From: Floridanema aerugineum
GTDB lineage: Bacteria > Cyanobacteriota > Cyanobacteriia > Cyanobacteriales > Aerosakkonemataceae
NCBI RefSeq assembly: GCF_041929345.1
Contig: NZ_JBHFNQ010000218.1
Coordinates: 1-64,000 of the forward strand
Length of the DNA stretch: 64,000 bases
Direction of reading: 5' to 3'
The notes under the pieces: generated by a model
Told to the model about the DNA's origin: nothing
The model's database searches: none
Seen by the model: the letters and a program-made list of their open reading frames with translations, nothing else
Shown here: piece by piece, positions 8,160 to 15,386 of the stretch
Layout of the letters: each line of letters opens with the position of its first letter
Numbering within the stretch: position 1 is the stretch's first letter
Position numbers and translations under genes: made by a program

Positions 8160-8512
8160 TCCAAGGCTCCTTTGCGCCATGCGTAAACCAGAGCAACGAC
8201 TAAAATTGCGATAAAGATCAGTGCTTCAATAAAGGCTAAAAGTCCCAAACGATTAAAGGCGACAGCCCAAGGGTAAAGAAAAACCGTCTCCACGTCAAAG
8301 ACCACGAAGACCAAGGCAAACATATAGTAGCGAATGTTGAATTGAATCCAGGCTCCGCCAATTGGTTCCATCCCCGATTCATAAGTAGTGCGACGCTCTG
8401 GCCCACGACGGCTGGGGCGTAGTAGTTTCGATGCAGTCAGAGCTAAAGCTGGGACTAGGCTGCAAATGATTAGGAAGCCCAGTAAGTATTCATAGCCGCT
8501 AAGAACAAACAC
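8150..8512 (-). CDS. ndhC: NAD(P)H-quinone oxidoreductase subunit 3 (NdhC)
   Basis: NdhC (NuoA-like) is a three-helix membrane subunit of NDH-1. The 120-residue protein shows three hydrophobic helices and the conserved loop RRTTYESGMEPIGGAW followed by FDVETVFLYPWA. It is the first gene of the ndhC-ndhK-ndhJ operon and overlaps ndhK. The repeat-rich spacer 8513-9022 lies upstream. Confidence 0.97.
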   Translation of the reverse strand: MFVLSGYEYLLGFLIICSLVPALALTASKLLRPSRRGPERRTTYESGMEPIGGAWIQFNIRYYMFALVFVVFDVETVFLYPWAVAFNRLGLLAFIEALIFIAILVVALVYAWRKGALEWS

Positions 8513-8718
8513 AATTAGTTGCTACCACTTTGGCAAAAGGACATTTGTTACTTATTTTTACAGATAATTCGCCTTTCGGGATGCTTCGGCTTGCTGATGA
8601 CAATCATCATCAGAGATGGGGAGATGGGGAGATGGGGAGTTCCTGAACTGAGCTTAACTGAGATCTTGCACGCTTGAGGCGGAGCCTGGAGTTTCTCGTT
8701 TTCTCGTTTTTCTCGTTT

Positions 8719-8747
8719 CTCGTTCCCCGGTTCAACCGGGGAACGAG
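8719..8747. repeat. 29-bp palindrome, CGTTCCCCGGTT arms
   Basis: The arms CTCGTTCCCCGGTT and AACCGGGGAACGAG are perfect complements around a single central C. The same GGTTCAACC / GGTTGAACC theme recurs at about 8832-8852. Confidence 0.7.
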
Positions 8748-8843
8748 GTCTTGGAGGTTCTACCTCCATTGCTGCAAGATCTCAGTTAATTGTTTCTCGT
8801 GACCAGGTTCAGAGGCGGAGCCTCTATTTCTCGTGACCAGGTT

Positions 8844-8931
8844 GAACCTGGTCACGAGTATTGGGAGGTAGAACCTCCCCACTTCTTGAACCTGGTCACG
8901 AGTATTGGGAGGTAGAACCTCCCCACTTCTT
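8844..8931. repeat. Two perfect 44-bp tandem copies
   Basis: Units 8844-8887 and 8888-8931 are identical (start GAACCTGGTCACGAGTATTG). Each unit contains a GGGAGGTAGAACCTCCC hairpin. A partial third copy precedes them at about 8799-8843. Perfect identity implies recent duplication. Confidence 0.8.
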
Positions 8932-9022
8932 CAACTTCTGAGCCAGAAAGACATAATATGTCATAATCTGTAACAGATATTTTAAGATTTCCGCCTGCTT
9001 TTCTAATAATCCAAAGAGAGCA

Positions 9023-9358
9023 ATGACTAACCAAGCTGTTGATCCGAAGACGTTGGATCGATATGAGTGTAAAGCCTGCGGCTATGTTTATGAGCCGGAG
9101 AAGGGAGACGACAAGAACGATATTGCTGCGGGAATTCCCTTTGAGGAATTGCCAGCAAATTGGCGCTGTCCCGTTTGTGGGGTGCGGCAGTCTGCATTCC
9201 AAAATATTGGGCCAAAAGGAACTGCATCGGGATTCAAGTCTAATTATGGCTATGGCTTCGGTGTCAATACTCTTACACCCACACAAAAGAATCTGTTGAT
9301 TTTTGGTGGCTTGGCACTGGGCTTTTTGTTTTTCCTGAGTCTGTATGGATTACAATGA
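9023..9358 (+). CDS. rubA: Membrane-anchored rubredoxin (RubA), photosystem assembly
   Basis: RubA is a one-iron rubredoxin required for photosystem assembly in cyanobacteria and chloroplasts. The 111-residue protein has the iron site C16-x2-C19 and C49-x2-C52 (ECKACGY, RCPVCG), a flexible linker, and one C-terminal membrane helix (NLLIFGGLALGFLFFLSLYG) that anchors it to the thylakoid. The gene order rubA-ycf48-psbEFLJ is conserved in cyanobacteria, which supports a shared role in building photosystem II. The start is ATG 9023 after AGAGAG. Confidence 0.96.
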   Translation: MTNQAVDPKTLDRYECKACGYVYEPEKGDDKNDIAAGIPFEELPANWRCPVCGVRQSAFQNIGPKGTASGFKSNYGYGFGVNTLTPTQKNLLIFGGLALGFLFFLSLYGLQ

Positions 9359-9386
9359 TTGAGTTTTGGCATTCATCGTGGGGAGA

Positions 9387-9441
9387 AGCATTCTGGCAAT
9401 AATTTGTTGGTTGTGAACCCAAAGATATTTGCCAGAATGCT
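9387..9441. repeat. 13-bp inverted repeat between rubA and ycf48
   Basis: AGCATTCTGGCAA (9387-9399) and TTGCCAGAATGCT (9429-9441) are perfect complements with a 29-base loop. It lies 28 bp past the rubA stop. It could attenuate or process the rubA-ycf48 transcript; there is no T-run, so a simple terminator is unlikely. Confidence 0.55.
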
Positions 9442-9552
9442 GCGCCCCTAGAACATCCCCGATGCGGGAGGATAAAAAATTGGCAGATTTTTAGAAGATG
9501 AAAAGTTTGGCAGAAAAACTAGGCAAGACAAATTAGAGAAGATTGGGCAAAA

Positions 9553-10560
9553 ATGCGATCGCTATTGAGAAATTTGCAAAAATTAGGAGTGCTGCTAGCA
9601 GTTGTCCTCCTTTGTGTAGCTTGTAGTAAAGTACCCACTATCAGTGAAAATCCTTGGGAAATCATTAATTTACCCACAGACAGTAACCTGTCAGATGTGG
9701 CTTTTACTGGCGACAAAAATCACGGCTGGATAGTGGGAAGCAACACAACTTTGCTAGAAAGTACTGACGGCGGGGAAACTTGGCAACCGAAAGTTCTAGA
9801 TTTAGGTGAGCAAAAGTACCGTTTCAATTCTGTGAGTTTTTCTGGCAAAGAAGGATGGATTGCTGGACAACCTTCACTGTTGCTACACACCACTGATGAG
9901 GGACAAACTTGGTCACGGATTACTTTAAGCGAAAAGCTCCCTGGTAATCCTAACACCGTGCTTGCCCTTGGCCCTGACTCGGCGGAAATGACTACCGATG
10001 TCGGCGCAATTTACCGGACATCTGATGGTGGTAAAACCTGGAAAGCAATGGTGGAAGAAGCTGTCGGCGTAGTGCGGAATATTTCCCGTTCTGATGATGG
10101 TAAGTATGTGGCGGTTTCCTCACGAGGGAATTTTTACTCGACTTGGGAACCGGGACAAAATGCTTGGACACAGCATAACCGCAACAGTTCCCGTCGCGTG
10201 CAAAACATGGGTTTCACCAAGGATGGTAGATTGTGGATGCTAGCTCGTGGTGGTCAACTGCAATTTACTGACCCTAAAGATCCAGAAGTATGGTTAGATG
10301 CTGATTATCCAGAATTTTCCACAAGCTGGGGTTTGCTGGATGTAGCTTATCGTACTCCTGAAGAAGTTTGGGTAGCTGGCGGTAGTGGGAATTTACTTCG
10401 CAGCTTAGACGGTGGCAAAACCTGGGAAAAAGACCGTCAGGTGGAAGATGTGCCTTCTAATCTTTACCGAATCGTGTTTCTGAGTCCAGAGCAGGGTTTT
10501 ATTATCGGTCAGAATGGCACAGTGCTGAAATATAACCCGAATATTGTTGGCGCAGCTTAA
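9553..10560 (+). CDS. ycf48: Photosystem II assembly factor Ycf48 (HCF136 homologue)
   Basis: Ycf48 binds newly made D1 and helps form the photosystem II reaction centre. The 335-residue protein begins with a signal peptide ending in a lipobox-like LLCVAC, so it is probably a lipoprotein on the lumenal side. The rest shows repeated propeller motifs such as TTLLESTDGGETWQ, IYRTSDGGKTWK and LLRSLDGGKTWEK, matching the seven-bladed beta-propeller of the family. It lies between rubA and psbE, the conserved order. Confidence 0.96.
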   Translation: MRSLLRNLQKLGVLLAVVLLCVACSKVPTISENPWEIINLPTDSNLSDVAFTGDKNHGWIVGSNTTLLESTDGGETWQPKVLDLGEQKYRFNSVSFSGKEGWIAGQPSLLLHTTDEGQTWSRITLSEKLPGNPNTVLALGPDSAEMTTDVGAIYRTSDGGKTWKAMVEEAVGVVRNISRSDDGKYVAVSSRGNFYSTWEPGQNAWTQHNRNSSRRVQNMGFTKDGRLWMLARGGQLQFTDPKDPEVWLDADYPEFSTSWGLLDVAYRTPEEVWVAGGSGNLLRSLDGGKTWEKDRQVEDVPSNLYRIVFLSPEQGFIIGQNGTVLKYNPNIVGAA

Positions 10561-10643
10561 ACATTCTCAATGTTGGCTTGTGAGAGTGTTTAATATTTCG
10601 TATCATTTGTTTAAGATTCGATCTTGTTGTCGGAGGAAGAAGA

Positions 10644-10892
10644 ATGGCAGGTACTACTGGAGAGCGTCCGTTTTCGGACATTGTTACTAGTATTCGTTAT
10701 TGGGTAATTCACAGCATCACTATCCCGATGTTGTTTATTGCTGGTTGGTTGTTTGTGAGCACTGGGTTAGCCTACGATGCTTTTGGCACCCCTCGTCCTG
10801 ATGAGTACTATACTCAAACTCGTCAAGAATTGCCGATCATTAGCGATCGATATCAAGCAAAAGACCAAATTCAAGAGTTTTCTGGTAAGTAG
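10644..10892 (+). CDS. psbE: Cytochrome b559 alpha subunit
   Basis: PsbE is the alpha subunit of cytochrome b559 at the photosystem II core. The 82-residue protein has one membrane helix and the heme ligand H23 (RYWVIHSITIP). A GGAGGAAG site precedes the ATG. It is the first gene of psbE-F-L-J. Confidence 0.98.
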   Translation: MAGTTGERPFSDIVTSIRYWVIHSITIPMLFIAGWLFVSTGLAYDAFGTPRPDEYYTQTRQELPIISDRYQAKDQIQEFSGK

Positions 10893-10915
10893 TTTTTAAT
10901 CATTGGTTGCGAAAT

Positions 10916-11047
10916 ATGAATACTCCATCGAATCAACCCGTTTCTTATCCGATTTTTACTGTGAGATGGCTGGCTGTACATACACTGGCTGTACCTACAG
11001 TTTTCTTCCTGGGCGCGATCGCCGCTATGCAGTTCATTCAACGCTAG
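10916..11047 (+). CDS. psbF: Cytochrome b559 beta subunit
   Basis: A 43-residue one-helix protein with heme ligand H22 (RWLAVHTLAVP), which pairs with PsbE to bind the b559 heme in photosystem II. It starts 23 bp after the psbE stop and ends FIQR, as in homologues. Confidence 0.98.
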   Translation: MNTPSNQPVSYPIFTVRWLAVHTLAVPTVFFLGAIAAMQFIQR

Positions 11048-11056
11048 GAGACAGTT

Positions 11057-11179
11057 ATGCCCACTCGTAACCCAAACCCTAATAATCAACCCGTTGAGTT
11101 AAACCGGACTTCTCTTTATTTAGGTTTACTCTTGATTTTCGTTCTCGGTTTGTTGTTCTCCAGTTATTTCTTTAACTAA
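11057..11179 (+). CDS. psbL: Photosystem II protein L
   Basis: A 40-residue one-helix protein (begins MPTRNPNPNNQPVELNRTSL, ends SSYFFN), typical PsbL. It sits at the monomer interface of photosystem II near the QA site. It starts 9 bp after psbF, with GGAG upstream. Confidence 0.97.
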   Translation: MPTRNPNPNNQPVELNRTSLYLGLLLIFVLGLLFSSYFFN

Positions 11180-11246
11180 CTGGTTTTCAGTGATATTCGG
11201 TTGTAAAAATTAGAAAGTTGTTGTTGTTTCAACAGGAGGTAATGCT

Positions 11247-11366
11247 GTGTCTCAGAGTGGAAGAATTCCTTTGTGGATCGTTGCTACTGTAGCAGGTTTA
11301 GGCGTAATCGGCGTTGTCGGCATTTTCTTCTATGGTGCATACGCTGGTTTAGGTTCTTCTCTGTAA
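11247..11366 (+). CDS. psbJ: Photosystem II protein J
   Basis: A 39-residue one-helix protein with the PsbJ signature (SGRIPLWIVATVAG...GIFFYGAYAGLGSSL). The start is GTG at 11247, six bases after AGGAGGT (11234-11240). An ATG at 11242 is in another frame and must be bypassed. It is the last gene of the psbEFLJ operon. Confidence 0.96.
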   Translation: MSQSGRIPLWIVATVAGLGVIGVVGIFFYGAYAGLGSSL

Positions 11367-11393
11367 GAATTGTCTGAGTTTAAACTTTCGGAA

Positions 11394-11436
11394 AAAAACC
11401 GCTTTTCCTAAATTAGGTAAGCGGTTTTTGAATTTT
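11394..11436 (+). terminator. Rho-independent terminator of psbEFLJ
   Basis: An 11-bp stem (AAAAACCGCTT / AAGCGGTTTTT, 11394-11404 and 11419-11429) has a loop that itself contains CCTAAATTAGG. It is followed by a T-rich tract. It lies 28 bp past psbJ. Confidence 0.88.
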
Positions 11437-11461
11437 TTTAGGCGATTGGGGGGAGAACTAA

Positions 11462-11493
11462 ATGTAGGGGTAATTCATGAATTACCCCTACAT
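11462..11493. repeat. 32-bp perfect palindrome, TAGGGGTAATTCATGAATT family
   Basis: ATGTAGGGGTAATTCA is followed directly by its reverse complement. It lies between the convergent psbJ and the gene ending at 11526. Relatives are at 5297-5318 and 15345-15370. Confidence 0.8.
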
Positions 11494-11525
11494 TTAGATG
11501 TTCTGTCCCTTTGCCCTTCCTTCGA

Positions 11526-13514
11526 TTACAAATTATTCAAATCATCGGAGAATTGTGGTAAGTCTGGGGGAACGACGCTGCGATTAATTTGGGCTTTGCG
11601 GCTTTCTTGTTTGGTGGCAATGTCGGAGGAAATTGCTTCAAAGCGAATTTCTAAACAACCGAAGGGAACTGTCATTGGGAAAGAGGTTTCTAAGTTTCCC
11701 CAAGCGTCGAGATAAAAATCACCTAACCAGCGTGGGCTTTCTACTAGCGATCGCGTTTGCAAATCTACTACCCAAAACTTTACACCGAGTCGGGGTTGCC
11801 GCATTGGTACTTTGACGCGCACTCGAATTTGTTGTCCTGCGGTTAGTTCCCCTTGTGGTACATCTAATTCTGGAGTTGGTAAAGCTTCTTCTTCAACTTC
11901 TTCAACTTCTTCAGCAGAACTTTCTCCTAGCGAACTTAAACTATTTTCCGGTTTTCCTGGTAGGGGTGCGGGTGGTTCTTCTTCCTCTACGACAAATTCC
12001 ATTGCAGCTAATTCGGCATCTGGGCCTGTATAAATTGCGGCTGGAGTTTCCGGTTCTGCTTGTGTATCTTCGATATCTTCTATGTCTTCAAAAATTGGAT
12101 CTTTACTTAATTCGGTGGATAATTCTGCATCGGCTGCGATCGCATTTAGTCGCGACCAAAACCGCTCTTCTAATTTTAATGATTGAAAAGCGGTATCAAC
12201 ATTAGATGAATCACTTTCCTCTGTTGTTGTTTCTTCTTCAGCATTAACTTCAGCGGAAATTTCTGCTACTTCTGTGTTTGTTTCGTCAGTAATATTTTCT
12301 GCGGTTAAAGATGTTGATTCTGTTGATTCTGTTGATTCTGTTTCCGTTTCTGTGGTTTCAGGAGTTGGTTCAGTTGTTAATTCTTGCTTTGGTACGGGTT
12401 GAGCAAAGTTACCAAACCGGGGCAATTCTATCTTTTTAACTGGGTTTTTTCCCAAGTCGGTTTGATAGAGTTGGGGGGGTAAAATTTGTTTGCCTCCGGG
12501 TTGAAAAACTGGGAGGGTGAGATTTTGTGGTGTACTTGCTTGGTTATAGGTTCCCAGATCTAAAGCTGCTGATTTAGATTGGTTTGAGGATAGTTCTAAT
12601 ACTTCTGTTTCCTGAAAATTATCGGCGATCGCACTCAGTAAATCATCTAAATTTCCGGTAATACTAAAAGATTTAGTTGCCAGAACCAATGGCGAATCGT
12701 TGGGGATTTCTGGCAGATCATAAATAGTAACTTCACCTAAGAGTAAATGGGTTTTACTTTGAGGAGGAATGTGAATATTGCAAGCAAAAGTAAAAGGTAT
12801 TTCCTGTTTTGTAATGTGCTGCTGACGTTGGGCTAAAATTTGTCCGCTTTGGGGATCGCGCAGATGAATTCGCATTTCTCCTGTCAATGCTACTTTCGCC
12901 TCTGTTTCCTGATTTTCAACTGTATTTGGCAGTTCCAAATATCCCGCTAAAGTAATAGACTGTCCGGGACGCGCCATGTATGTTTCTTGCTTGAGAGTTA
13001 AGCGCAAGGGATAAGGATCGGGAGTTGCGGATTTAACAGGAGAAACTAGGATTTTAGATTGATGAGAAATGGTTAAATCTCCTATTTTCCCCTGTTCTCC
13101 TTCTCCCGTAGCACCGTGATTTGCTGCTTTTGGTTGAGGATCTGGGGGCAAAATATTTAATTTTAGGGTTTTTTGCCAAGGTTCGCCCATTAAATCTTCA
13201 AACAAATCTGGCAAACAGCGAAACTCCCAAATTCCGGGAGTGAGATTGGTAAAAGGAATCAGCACCATTAACCCTTCGGAGTTGATGCGACGCGATCGCT
13301 TTTGTAATCTCCGTTTCGGAGGGTTTTCGTGGATTGAGTGGTGAATGATGCGAATGTCTATATCGGTATCTGCACGGTTAGAACGCACTACTAGACGATA
13401 CCTGCCTTCAGGAAGTTCAACTTCGGGTGATTTCAGGGATTGCCAAGAGCGATCGTTTTCTTTTTGAATGAGAAATTCCCAGTATTCCATCGGTAGCCGG
13501 AAAGATAGCGCCAA
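11526..13514 (-). CDS. Conserved cyanobacterial protein of unknown function, acidic linker
   Basis: I recognise this only as a conserved cyanobacterial hypothetical protein. The 662 residues fall into three parts. An N-terminal region of about 290 residues is rich in beta-strand-like sequence (WEFLIQKENDRSWQSL, LPEGRYRLVVRS, LTPGIWEFRC). A middle of about 250 residues is strongly acidic and rich in Thr/Ser/Glu (TETESTESTESTS). A C-terminal beta-rich domain starts at ELDVPQGELTAGQQIRVRV. No signal peptide or membrane helix is seen. The layout suggests two folded domains joined by a disordered linker, perhaps a scaffold. The function is unknown. Confidence 0.8.
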   Translation of the reverse strand: MALSFRLPMEYWEFLIQKENDRSWQSLKSPEVELPEGRYRLVVRSNRADTDIDIRIIHHSIHENPPKRRLQKRSRRINSEGLMVLIPFTNLTPGIWEFRCLPDLFEDLMGEPWQKTLKLNILPPDPQPKAANHGATGEGEQGKIGDLTISHQSKILVSPVKSATPDPYPLRLTLKQETYMARPGQSITLAGYLELPNTVENQETEAKVALTGEMRIHLRDPQSGQILAQRQQHITKQEIPFTFACNIHIPPQSKTHLLLGEVTIYDLPEIPNDSPLVLATKSFSITGNLDDLLSAIADNFQETEVLELSSNQSKSAALDLGTYNQASTPQNLTLPVFQPGGKQILPPQLYQTDLGKNPVKKIELPRFGNFAQPVPKQELTTEPTPETTETETESTESTESTSLTAENITDETNTEVAEISAEVNAEEETTTEESDSSNVDTAFQSLKLEERFWSRLNAIAADAELSTELSKDPIFEDIEDIEDTQAEPETPAAIYTGPDAELAAMEFVVEEEEPPAPLPGKPENSLSSLGESSAEEVEEVEEEALPTPELDVPQGELTAGQQIRVRVKVPMRQPRLGVKFWVVDLQTRSLVESPRWLGDFYLDAWGNLETSFPMTVPFGCLEIRFEAISSDIATKQESRKAQINRSVVPPDLPQFSDDLNNL

Positions 13515-13631
13515 TTCACCCTTAATCGTAGACTAGGGAAGGTTACACGGCAAATGTTTGCTAGTATAAGGCGACTGAAGTCACGGCTACACAAAACTTA
13601 GTCCGCCTTCGCGGACTGAAGAAAGTTTTGT

Positions 13632-14092
13632 CTATGATGGGTGATTTTGCAACCAAATAGTTAAATCAGTTGGTTGAGAGAAATCTAATAATGCTTCTGC
13701 CAAATCTTCTAGTTGTGGAATCGATAAAGTCTGAATTTGGGCTTGGATTTCGGGAGTGAGTGGGCCGATTCGACGATTAAGCTGACGCATAATCACTGCT
13801 ATTTCTCCTCGTTGCTGTCCTTGTTCCAAGATATCTTGATAGATGACAGATTCACGCATAATTTCCTCTCTACGCAAGTTGCTAGTTATTTACATAAAGG
13901 TACGTTGTTGGGCTTTAGCCCTCATAAAGCCATGTTTCCTAAGAGGGCTAAAGCCCAACAACGTACAAAGAATCAGACTAATCTTATAACTAACAACTTA
14001 GGTTATTAGATGTTTCCGATGGGAGTAGCCAACGGACAAATTCGGCGGGGTATTTTTCAGCTAGGTATTTACAAAGGTTGTCGATGTTCAAT
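13632..14092 (-). pseudogene. Decayed copy of Rpn-type nuclease gene (DUF4351 C-terminus kept)
   Basis: This is a broken paralogue of the neighbouring gene at 14172-14993. The C-terminal 78 or so codons (MRESVIYQDILEQGQ to WLQNHPS) remain at 13632-13870. The N-terminal 28 or so codons (frame matching NLCKYLAEQYPTEFVRWLL) remain at about 14005-14092. The central 490 or so bp are gone, replaced by a MITE-like insert at 13872-14004. The 3' flanks of both copies are also alike, so the two arose by tandem duplication. Any short product would lack the nuclease core. Confidence 0.85.
13872..14004. mobile_element. MITE-like insert with terminal inverted repeats and inner hairpin
   Basis: Terminal repeats AAGTTGCTAGTTAT (13876-13889) and ATAACTAACAACTT (13986-13999) match with one mismatch. 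Inside is a 23-bp perfect inverted repeat, 13900-13922 / 13944-13966, with core GTACGTTGTTGGGC. The insert interrupts a nuclease gene relic. A second element with nearly the same ends lies at 23622-23778. It encodes no protein. Confidence 0.75.
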
Positions 14093-14171
14093 GGAACTCT
14101 TCACTGAATTGATTGCTGTCAGTCAGGTTAAACAAACAAAGTCTGCTGAGGCAGACTTAAGAAATCTTTGC

Positions 14172-14993
14172 CTATGATTGGTGATTTTGCAACCAAATTG
14201 TTAAATCTGTTGGCTGAGAGAAATCTAATAATGCTTCTCCCAAATCTTCTAATTGTGGAATCGATAAAGTTTGAATTTGGGCTTGGATTTCGGGAGTAAT
14301 GGAGCCGATTCGACGGGTAAGTATTCGTAGAAGCATTGCTACTTCTCCTCGTCGTTGTCCTTGTTCTAGGATATCTTGATAGATCACAGATTCACGCATA
14401 ATTTCCTCTCTAAATAGTTGGGTAATCAACTTTTTGTCAAAGCGCAGACCTGCAAGAATTTCCGTACAAGCTACTACATTTTGCCGTTGCTGCGTTTCTT
14501 CAATATTAGCTACGCGATCGGCAACCTGAGCCAGTAAAGTTTGGGGTGAGTCTGTTCGCGCTAACGTCGCCAATGGTAAAAGCCCAGAGTTGGCTAACAG
14601 TGGCGCGGGATCTTGTTCCCACATTCGGATGACTCGATAGCGATGCTGGGTGTTTGGGGAAGTAAACTCGTTGGTAAAGGCGATTTCTGAAGTTGTGGAC
14701 TTGAGGAAAATCACTACTTGTTCCACATTACAACGGTATTTTCGATGCAGTCGGAGCCAGTAGTCAAGCATCCGTAGTGGGAGTGGGGGATCTGATGCTG
14801 GTAAGGTTTGAAATTCCAGGTGCAGAATTAGATTTGGGGTTTGTAGTAAGGTGATGGAATCGGCGCGAATTGGTTCGAGGTTGAGTTCGGTTTTTAGTAC
14901 TTGAATATTAGATGTTTCCGATGGGAGTAACCAACGGACAAATTCGGTAGGGTATTGTTCTGCGAGGTATTTACAAAGGTTGTCGGTGTTCAA
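14172..14993 (-). CDS. Rpn family PD-(D/E)XK nuclease-like protein with DUF4351
   Basis: It resembles the Rpn family of recombination-promoting nucleases/putative transposases, which are multi-copy in cyanobacteria. From the TTG start at 14993 the protein has 273 residues and reads NTDNLCKYLAEQYPTEFVRW. The nuclease core shows D45 (IRADS) and E60-x-Q62 (LHLEFQT). The C-terminal 60 or so residues match DUF4351 (LLRILTRRIG...ALLDFSQPTDLTIWL). A longer in-frame reading up to 15077 adds residues unlike the family, so I rejected it. Cellular role is unknown; the family is linked to RecA-independent gene transfer and phage conflict. Confidence 0.8.
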   Translation of the reverse strand: MNTDNLCKYLAEQYPTEFVRWLLPSETSNIQVLKTELNLEPIRADSITLLQTPNLILHLEFQTLPASDPPLPLRMLDYWLRLHRKYRCNVEQVVIFLKSTTSEIAFTNEFTSPNTQHRYRVIRMWEQDPAPLLANSGLLPLATLARTDSPQTLLAQVADRVANIEETQQRQNVVACTEILAGLRFDKKLITQLFREEIMRESVIYQDILEQGQRRGEVAMLLRILTRRIGSITPEIQAQIQTLSIPQLEDLGEALLDFSQPTDLTIWLQNHQS

Positions 14994-15157
14994 TAGTAAA
15001 TTGGGTTTTGAATTGAGTTGTTTTGATATTATTTTGACAGATTGAATCAAAAAATGAAAGCTATAGAAACTTGACAAAAATATATTGGAGATTGGCTAAA
15101 TTCTGTCGCATAATTGCGAAATGATATCGGTATATAGGATAAATTTTACCACAATTT

Positions 15158-15343
15158 TTAAGGGGTATTTTTGGTAAAGGAATTATTGCGATCGCTCACA
15201 ATTTGTTCAATTTCATTTATCTCTTCTTCTGATAAACCTGCGTAACCTTTAGCAGCTAATTTAAGCATATTTCGTTTGTTTTTATATATAGATTTTGCAT
15301 TAGTGGCATTACCGAAATGCCACCCAGGTTCGTGAATAATATT
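15158..15343 (-). pseudogene. Short gene remnant, function unknown
   Basis: The minus strand is open from about 15343 to a TAA at 15158-15160 and reads EPGWHFGNATNAKSIYK, then MLKLAAKGYAGLSEEEINE and a charged tail. The only ATG (15268) would give 36 residues. The frame upstream runs into the palindrome at 15345-15370, which suggests a truncated gene. I do not recognise the family. The rest of the 15000-15386 spacer holds nothing else. Confidence 0.35.
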
Positions 15344-15344
15344 A

Positions 15345-15370
15345 TAGGGTCAATTTATGGATTGACCCTA
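15345..15370. repeat. TAGGGTCAAT / ATTGACCCTA inverted repeat
   Basis: Perfect 10-bp arms around a 6-base centre. It is similar in design to the palindromes at 5297 and 11462, and it sits at the broken end of the small remnant to its left. Confidence 0.65.
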
Positions 15371-15386
15371 CATTTGGCGTTTTTTG

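Larger units (their letters stand above)
8513..9022. other. Repeat-rich spacer between ndhC and rubA (divergent promoters)
   Basis: About 510 bp between two divergently transcribed photosynthesis operons. It contains GATGGGGA tandem units (about 8614-8640), TTCTCGTT units (about 8691-8720), a GGTTCAACC-centred palindrome and a 44-bp tandem duplication. The open frames here are built from repeats and are not genes. Promoters of both operons must lie at its two ends. Confidence 0.7.

Noticed and set aside
8548..9286. Several open frames on the minus strand in the ndhC-rubA spacer and over rubA
   Set aside because: They are translations of tandem repeats and palindromes or antisense to rubA; no protein-like pattern.
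9039..9299. Second frame on the plus strand within rubA
   Set aside because: Shadow of the rubredoxin gene, whose four cysteines and anchor helix fix the true frame.
11242..11250. ATG at 11242 as the psbJ start
   Set aside because: It is out of frame with the PsbJ sequence; the in-frame GTG at 11247 follows AGGAGGT at good spacing.
15000..15077. Longer N-terminus for the Rpn-type nuclease
   Set aside because: The added residues do not resemble the family, whereas the TTG at 14993 places the conserved DNLCKYLAEQYP directly at the start.
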